Source of the DNA: Planococcus beigongshangi
GTDB lineage: Bacteria > Bacillota > Bacilli > Bacillales_A > Planococcaceae
Assembly: GCF_016820495.1 (NCBI RefSeq)
Contig: NZ_JADHDU010000003.1
Span: 124,367 to 188,366, forward strand
DNA length: 64,000 nt
Direction: 5' to 3'
Each line of letters starts with the position of its first letter. The first letter of the stretch is position 1. Shown here in pieces: positions 60,004 to 64,000 of this stretch. A program made the translations under genes and the position numbers. The notes under the pieces were generated by a model. That model was not told the DNA's origin and ran no database searches. It saw nothing but the letters and a program-made list of their open reading frames with translations.

Positions 60004-60465
60004 ATGACCGCCATCACCTTCCTCGCGTCCTCAAAGCCATTTATTTTGCCGGAAGAAATCGAAAACTATAATAATCGGACAGTGTTTGAAAAAGAAGAGG
60101 ACTTTACCTTCTTCTATGTCCACCCACTGGATGCCGGCTGGCAGAAAGAAATCGGGGGTTTATTCACACTGCCTTACGTCTATGAAGCCGAGAGGATCGA
60201 CAACCCCTTATTTCTGACTTACTTGGAAAAGTATATGGAAACCGGCGATATACTGGAAATTTACAGCGTCCCCAATCAGCACGCGCTGGAGAAATACATA
60301 GAAAATCTTTATGAAAATCCGGAGCCGATCCGCATCAACGCCGGAAGATTTACATATGAAGACCGGTCCGGCCGCTACCAGCTGAACCCGGAAAAATGGA
60401 CAGAGCAACTGAGCCATAAGAATTTTGTCACCCACCGGGGCGTCACGACAATTGAGAAGTATTAA
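60004..60465 (+). CDS. Hypothetical protein
   Basis: 153 residues. TAGGAGAAAT precedes the ATG. Soluble, acidic, aromatic-rich (FTFFYVHPLDAGWQKEIGGLF, YVYEAERIDNPLFLTYLEKYME). No family recognised. Lies 26 bases after the DUF4275 gene and possibly co-transcribed. The permease pair begins 78 bases downstream. Confidence 0.5.
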   Translation: MTAITFLASSKPFILPEEIENYNNRTVFEKEEDFTFFYVHPLDAGWQKEIGGLFTLPYVYEAERIDNPLFLTYLEKYMETGDILEIYSVPNQHALEKYIENLYENPEPIRINAGRFTYEDRSGRYQLNPEKWTEQLSHKNFVTHRGVTTIEKY

Positions 60466-60543
60466 ATGAGATTCCGGGCACGGATTTTATTGGAATAAAA
60501 CTGGATTCACCTTGGCAATAAAGTCTCAAAAGGGAGCGATAAC

Positions 60544-61479
60544 GTGATTAACCGAATACTTTTTCCTTTATTCGTCTGGATGCTTGCATTCGGCATTTTA
60601 CTGCTGATCATCCTGCTGCCCATGGATACGGTTTTCACCGAAGGGCGGGGAGGATCGTTCGGCGGCGCTGTATATGATTATCAATTCATGAACCACTGGG
60701 CGAATATCAAATTCTTCTTTTCATACATACTCGAACAGCGCGGTCTTGGGCTGGATCAGTTCGGAAATCCGGTAAGCGACCAAATTACCAGTGTTTTTGG
60801 CCGGAGCCTGAAAATTTTCGTGCCGGCCATCCTGATCGGTTTTTTCCTGGGAATTGCGAAAGGTGTCATGGATTACCGGTTCCGCAAAGGAAAAGGGAGG
60901 ATCCTGGGTCAATATACGACTGCCGGTGTCATGGCGATACCGGATATCGCCATGATCATCCTGATCCAAATGACGATCTTATACTTGCAGGCACAGGGCC
61001 TGGTCGATATTGATCTGTTCGGCCACGATACGATCGATAACGTTCTGATGAACATCCTCTATCTGTCCATTTATCCTGTCATGTTCATATCCGCCATCAC
61101 TTTCAAGGCTCTTGAGGATGAGCAGGGAATGGATTATGTGCGGACAGCGCGGTCAAAAGGGACCCCTTCGATGAAAGTACTCTATATACATATGCTGAAA
61201 AATGGGATGCTGAAAATATTCGCCCATTCGAACACGATGATCCTCTACACCTTGTCGAATTTATTCATCGTGGAAGTTTTTACTGAATACAGGGGAGCGG
61301 CGTTTTATATGTACACCACTCTCGGCAGTGCGACGAGTTTTAATGTGGGTGGGCTGCTGTCGGCTGATGTGATTTCGCAGATCGGCTATGTCTTCCTGTT
61401 CACGGTCTTTATCCTGCTTGCGAATATCGTATCCGGAATGGCGCGCTCAATCGTTTCGGTCCAGGAGGAGAAGCTATGA
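60544..61479 (+). CDS. DppB/OppB-like ABC transporter permease
   Basis: 311 residues from a GTG at 60544, with AAAAGGGAG upstream. Five or six membrane helices and the BPD_transp_1 signature EDEQGMDYVRTARSKGTPSMKVLYIHMLKNGM (about 195-226, EAA loop) identify a peptide/nickel-type permease. Substrate-binding protein and ATPase genes are not present in the next kilobases. It overlaps the DppC-like gene by 4 bases. Confidence 0.85.
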   Translation: MINRILFPLFVWMLAFGILLLIILLPMDTVFTEGRGGSFGGAVYDYQFMNHWANIKFFFSYILEQRGLGLDQFGNPVSDQITSVFGRSLKIFVPAILIGFFLGIAKGVMDYRFRKGKGRILGQYTTAGVMAIPDIAMIILIQMTILYLQAQGLVDIDLFGHDTIDNVLMNILYLSIYPVMFISAITFKALEDEQGMDYVRTARSKGTPSMKVLYIHMLKNGMLKIFAHSNTMILYTLSNLFIVEVFTEYRGAAFYMYTTLGSATSFNVGGLLSADVISQIGYVFLFTVFILLANIVSGMARSIVSVQEEKL

Positions 61480-62369
61480 ACCGTACATTATGGATCGGCC
61501 TCATCATGACCGGAATGCTGCTCTTCATCCTGATTTTCGGACCGCATTTGCCGCGTGTCGACCAGACGCTGGAACAGAATCTGCTCAAGAAAGACAGCGG
61601 GGTGGGGTTATTGGTGCCTCCTTACGCCCCTTCGGAAGAATTTTTGATCGGTTCAGACAGAAAAGGCGTCGATTTATGGTCGAAGGTGATGATCGGTGCG
61701 AGGGAAACCTTCTATATACTGGCGGTTATCGTAGGTTTGCGTTTAGTGCTGGCGCTGCTGGTATCCATCGGCGCGTTTTATCTGTCGGGTGTCCGTCTGC
61801 TGATGAATATCTGGAATGCGGTGTTTTCATTCATGCCAACGATTTTCATCATTTTGATCCTGCTCGCGGTTCCGGGCGTCATGTTCTCGGATTACCGGCC
61901 ATTCTGGGTGATGGCCATCATTGCGGTTGTGGAAGTCGGCAGGCTGTCGCTGATTTTCTATGAATCACTGCAGACCCAAAAACGGCAGTCGTATATGGAA
62001 GCGGCCATTTCAAGCGGCGGACGGAAATGGACCCTGTTCAAAGGCTATTATTGGCCGGCGCTCAAGCGGGAAGTGCTGTCTTCCAGTGCCACGGAAGCAG
62101 GCCGGGCGATGTTCCTGCTCGCGCAGCTCGGCGTCATCGGGATTTATATCAATCAGGAGTTTTTCTCCCAGCTCGATCGCAGTTATCAATCCGTTGAAAC
62201 TTCCAATTCGTGGCCTGTGCTCCTCAGCAATCTGCGGCGGGATGTTTATTCGGCTGAATGGATTCCGCTTGTCGCTTTGTTTTTCATGACCTTCTCGATC
62301 ATCGCTTTCCATCTGCTTGCCGACGGCCTCAGAAAACGCCAGGCGATCAAGATGAGACGCAACTTCTAA
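61476..62369 (+). CDS. DppC/OppC-like ABC transporter permease
   Basis: 297 residues, start overlapping the previous stop. N-terminal helix (about 6-22) then a loop with LLVPPYAPSEEFLIGSDRKGVDLWSKVMIGAR, typical of DppC, and the EAA loop SYMEAAISSGGRKWTLFKGYYWPALKREVL (about 171-200). It forms the translocation channel with the DppB-like partner. No binding protein or ATPase is encoded after it, so the transporter may share subunits from elsewhere. Confidence 0.85.
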   Translation: MNRTLWIGLIMTGMLLFILIFGPHLPRVDQTLEQNLLKKDSGVGLLVPPYAPSEEFLIGSDRKGVDLWSKVMIGARETFYILAVIVGLRLVLALLVSIGAFYLSGVRLLMNIWNAVFSFMPTIFIILILLAVPGVMFSDYRPFWVMAIIAVVEVGRLSLIFYESLQTQKRQSYMEAAISSGGRKWTLFKGYYWPALKREVLSSSATEAGRAMFLLAQLGVIGIYINQEFFSQLDRSYQSVETSNSWPVLLSNLRRDVYSAEWIPLVALFFMTFSIIAFHLLADGLRKRQAIKMRRNF

Positions 62370-62422
62370 AGACTGTGCCCTTAGGTTAGAGTTAAAGTAA
62401 TAAAAGAAAGGACGTGCGGCGG

Positions 62423-63130
62423 ATGGATTTTGAAACGGTCATGCAGGAGCTTGAGACACTTGGAAAAGAACGGATGAAGAAAATCTATCTTTCGAATGGG
62501 GCGCGTGAACCGCTTTTCGGTGTCGCAACCGGTGCCATGAAACCGATGGCGAAAAAAATAAAAATCGATCAGGAGCTGGCGGAGAAATTGTATGCCACCG
62601 GCAATTACGATGCGATGTATTTTGCGGGCATCATTGCTGATCCAAAGGCGATGACGGCAGAAGATTATGGCCGCTGGCTGGATTCGGCGTATTTCTATAT
62701 GATTTCCGATTACGTGGTTGCGGTGACTTTGTCGGAATCGGATATTGCGCAGGAAGTGGCCGATCGGTGGATTGCAAGCGGTGAGGAGCTGCGGATGTCA
62801 GCCGGTTGGAGCTGCTACTGCTGGCTTCTCGGCAGCCGAAAAGATGAGGAGTTTTCGGAAGATAAGCTATCCGGGATGCTCGATCTTGTAAAAGCGACAA
62901 TCCACGATGCACCGGAGCGCACGAAATCCGCCATGAATAATTTCATTGAAACGGTGGGCGTGTCGTATAAGCCGCTGACCGAAAAAGCGCTCGAGACGGC
63001 GGCGCAGGTAGGCACTGTGGAAATGAAACGCGAAGGTAAAAAGAGCAGTTTCCTGAATGCAGCTCCCGCCATGGAAAAGGCGATGGAAAGGGATCGCTTG
63101 GGCTTCAAGCGGAAATATGTGAGATGTTGA
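62423..63130 (+). CDS. DNA alkylation repair protein (AlkD-like)
   Basis: 235 residues from the ATG at 62423 with AAAGGAC upstream. All-helical HEAT-like repeats: LYATGNYDAMYFAGIIADPKAM (about 57-78), SAGWSCYCWLLGSRKDE (about 128-144), NNFIETVGVSYKPL (about 174). AlkD removes alkylated purines such as 3-methyladenine or 7-methylguanine. Catalytic Trp/Asp/Arg were not all confirmed by eye, so the activity is inferred from the family. Confidence 0.78.
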   Translation: MDFETVMQELETLGKERMKKIYLSNGAREPLFGVATGAMKPMAKKIKIDQELAEKLYATGNYDAMYFAGIIADPKAMTAEDYGRWLDSAYFYMISDYVVAVTLSESDIAQEVADRWIASGEELRMSAGWSCYCWLLGSRKDEEFSEDKLSGMLDLVKATIHDAPERTKSAMNNFIETVGVSYKPLTEKALETAAQVGTVEMKREGKKSSFLNAAPAMEKAMERDRLGFKRKYVRC

Positions 63131-63190
63131 ATGGGAAGGAGCGGCCTGGTGACGGGCTGCTTCTTTTTTAATGCAGAAAAATCCTGTGAA

Positions 63191-63251
63191 TTGACTTCTT
63201 GTTAAGAGGATGATAAATTTAATTCAATTAAAGACAAAGAGAGTCTTTAAT
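63191..63251 (+). promoter_or_regulatory. Promoter and operator of the Rrf2 regulator gene
   Basis: TTGACT (63191-63196) and TAAATT (63214-63219) with a 17-base spacer, followed by a 9-7-9 inverted repeat ATTAAAGAC / GTCTTTAAT (63227-63251) over the start of transcription. Confidence 0.75.
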
Positions 63252-63281
63252 ATCCGCGAATAAATCTCACAGGAGGTCCTT

Positions 63282-63695
63282 ATGAAATATTCGAACGCGA
63301 CAAACTATGCTTTGCACACGATGATCCACATCATGCGCCGGTCTGATGGGGAACCGATAGGGGTTCAGGAACTGGCTGCGATGCAGAAACTCTCACCGAC
63401 CTATCTGTCGAAAATTTTGACCAAGCTCACGAAGTCAGGACTGATCGAGTCGACGCCGGGCGTAAAGGGTGGCTACAGAATCTCACGCAGGCAAAAGGAA
63501 ATCTCCTTCCTCGATGTCATCAAATCGATTGAAGGGGACACGAATTTATTCGAATGCTCGATCCATCACGAAGGCTGCCTGATTGAAAACGTCATGCGGC
63601 AGGCGGAAGACAATATGAAGCACGAGCTCGAGAACAAGCTGCTGATCGATATTGTCAGGATGGCGGAAGAAAAACAGGCGGGGATTGAAAGTTAG
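63282..63695 (+). CDS. Rrf2 family transcriptional regulator
   Basis: 137 residues. Winged helix: YALHTMIHIMRRSDGEPI, QELAAMQKLSPTYLSKILTKLTKSGLIES (about 28-56) and GVKGGYRISR (about 60-69). FECSIHHEGC (about 88-97) has two Cys six residues apart but not the three of an iron-sulfur IscR, so it is closer to the YwnA/BadM group. AGGAGGTC precedes the ATG. The operator in front suggests autoregulation, and the flavoprotein downstream is probably its target. Confidence 0.86.
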   Translation: MKYSNATNYALHTMIHIMRRSDGEPIGVQELAAMQKLSPTYLSKILTKLTKSGLIESTPGVKGGYRISRRQKEISFLDVIKSIEGDTNLFECSIHHEGCLIENVMRQAEDNMKHELENKLLIDIVRMAEEKQAGIES

Positions 63696-63719
63696 TTGAA
63701 ATTAGAAGGAGTGATTGGA

Positions 63720-64000
63720 ATGATACTCGATTGTGCTGTAATCGGGGGAGGGCCGGCGGGGCTGAACGCTTCGCTTGTGCTCGGCAGATCCCGGCGGAAA
63801 ACGGTCCTGTTCGATGACAATAAACCGCGCAATACGGTGGTTTCGGAATCGCACGGATTCATCACGCGTGATGGCATCGATCCGCAGGAATTCAAACGGA
63901 TTGGCCATGAAGAACTGGCGAAGTACCCGGACGTTGAAATTCAGAAACAGCGGGTCGTGCGTGTCCATAAGGAAGATGGACTGTTCCATCTCGAAGCGGA
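63720..64000 (+). CDS. FAD/NAD(P)-dependent oxidoreductase, thioredoxin reductase-like (partial)
   Basis: First 93 residues, cut by the window end. MILDCAVIGGGPAGLNASLVLGRS is the FAD-binding GxGxxG fold; the loop after (DDNKPRNTVVSESHGFITRDG) resembles TrxB-like flavoproteins of the YumC/HNLR type that often sit next to Rrf2 regulators. The redox-active CxxC lies outside the window, so the subtype is open. AGAAGGAG precedes the ATG. It starts 24 bases after the Rrf2 gene. Confidence 0.85.
   Translation, partial: MILDCAVIGGGPAGLNASLVLGRSRRKTVLFDDNKPRNTVVSESHGFITRDGIDPQEFKRIGHEELAKYPDVEIQKQRVVRVHKEDGLFHLEA

Noticed and set aside
1..64000. Prophage, insertion sequence or integron
   Set aside because: No transposase, integrase, recombinase or phage structural genes, and no terminal inverted repeats with target duplications seen by eye.

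Overview
The window is bacterial chromosome from a low-to-mid GC Firmicute of the order Bacillales, most likely family Planococcaceae (Planococcus, Planomicrobium or Sporosarcina type). This is inferred from gene content: a class III fructose-1,6-bisphosphatase, a B. subtilis-type Fnr with a C-terminal iron-sulfur cluster, CsoR-CopZ-CopA, a CzrA/CzcD pair, an RsbR-like STAS protein and RibT. Frequent TTG/GTG starts and strong AGGAGG ribosome binding sites agree. No rRNA, tRNA, prophage, insertion sequence or CRISPR array was seen.

Layout. 1-4258: end of an ABC-2 permease, a DUF4064 protein, an SDR oxidoreductase, an ECF sigma factor with a DUF4179 partner, and a small membrane protein. 4576-9043: peptidase E, an esterase-DUF402 fusion, three GNAT acetyltransferases and a DinB protein. 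9110-12950: TlpA-like thioredoxin and membrane partner, panB behind a structured leader, two small unknown genes and a universal stress protein. 13166-16544: Fnr, an Fnr-box-like palindrome and a ba3-type cytochrome oxidase operon with two very small membrane subunits. 16961-24838: an M23 endopeptidase, a nucleotidyltransferase/acetyltransferase/GrpB/HAD cluster, an XRE/membrane-protein module and a membrane-anchored MutS-like ATPase. 25142-37738: zinc/cobalt efflux (czrA-czcD), hydrolases, MFS, NUDIX, GNATs, a GrpB protein, a PPP phosphatase, a cupin, an RsbR-like protein, a PadR/DUF2812 pair and a second XRE/membrane-protein module. 37778-47534: a PAS-GGDEF-EAL protein, peptidases, arsC, ribT and fbp. 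47707-50771: copper homeostasis. 51103-64000: small unknown genes, a MerR/VC0807 pair, the Hen1-Pnkp RNA repair operon, two unknown proteins, a DppB/DppC-like permease pair, an AlkD-like protein and an Rrf2 regulator with a flavoprotein cut by the window end.

The most unusual feature lies between the genes. Eleven intergenic arrays of short direct repeats with a 20- or 21-bp period occur in 64 kb. They fall into six sequence families, each with its own 10-13 bp core and a variable A/T-rich remainder. Paralogous arrays share the same variable segments in the same order. Four arrays are followed by a roughly 95-bp double-hairpin cassette. Separately, two diverged copies of one structured RNA-like element, 40 kb apart, show compensatory base changes.

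How the genes work together. Oxygen and redox response joins Fnr, the ba3 oxidase and TlpA. Metal homeostasis joins csoR-copZ-copA, czrA-czcD and an orphan arsC. RNA repair joins hen1 and pnkp. Two copies of an XRE-membrane module carry the same palindrome, GTAAAG-N4-CTTTAC, in front of them, which suggests parallel autoregulation.
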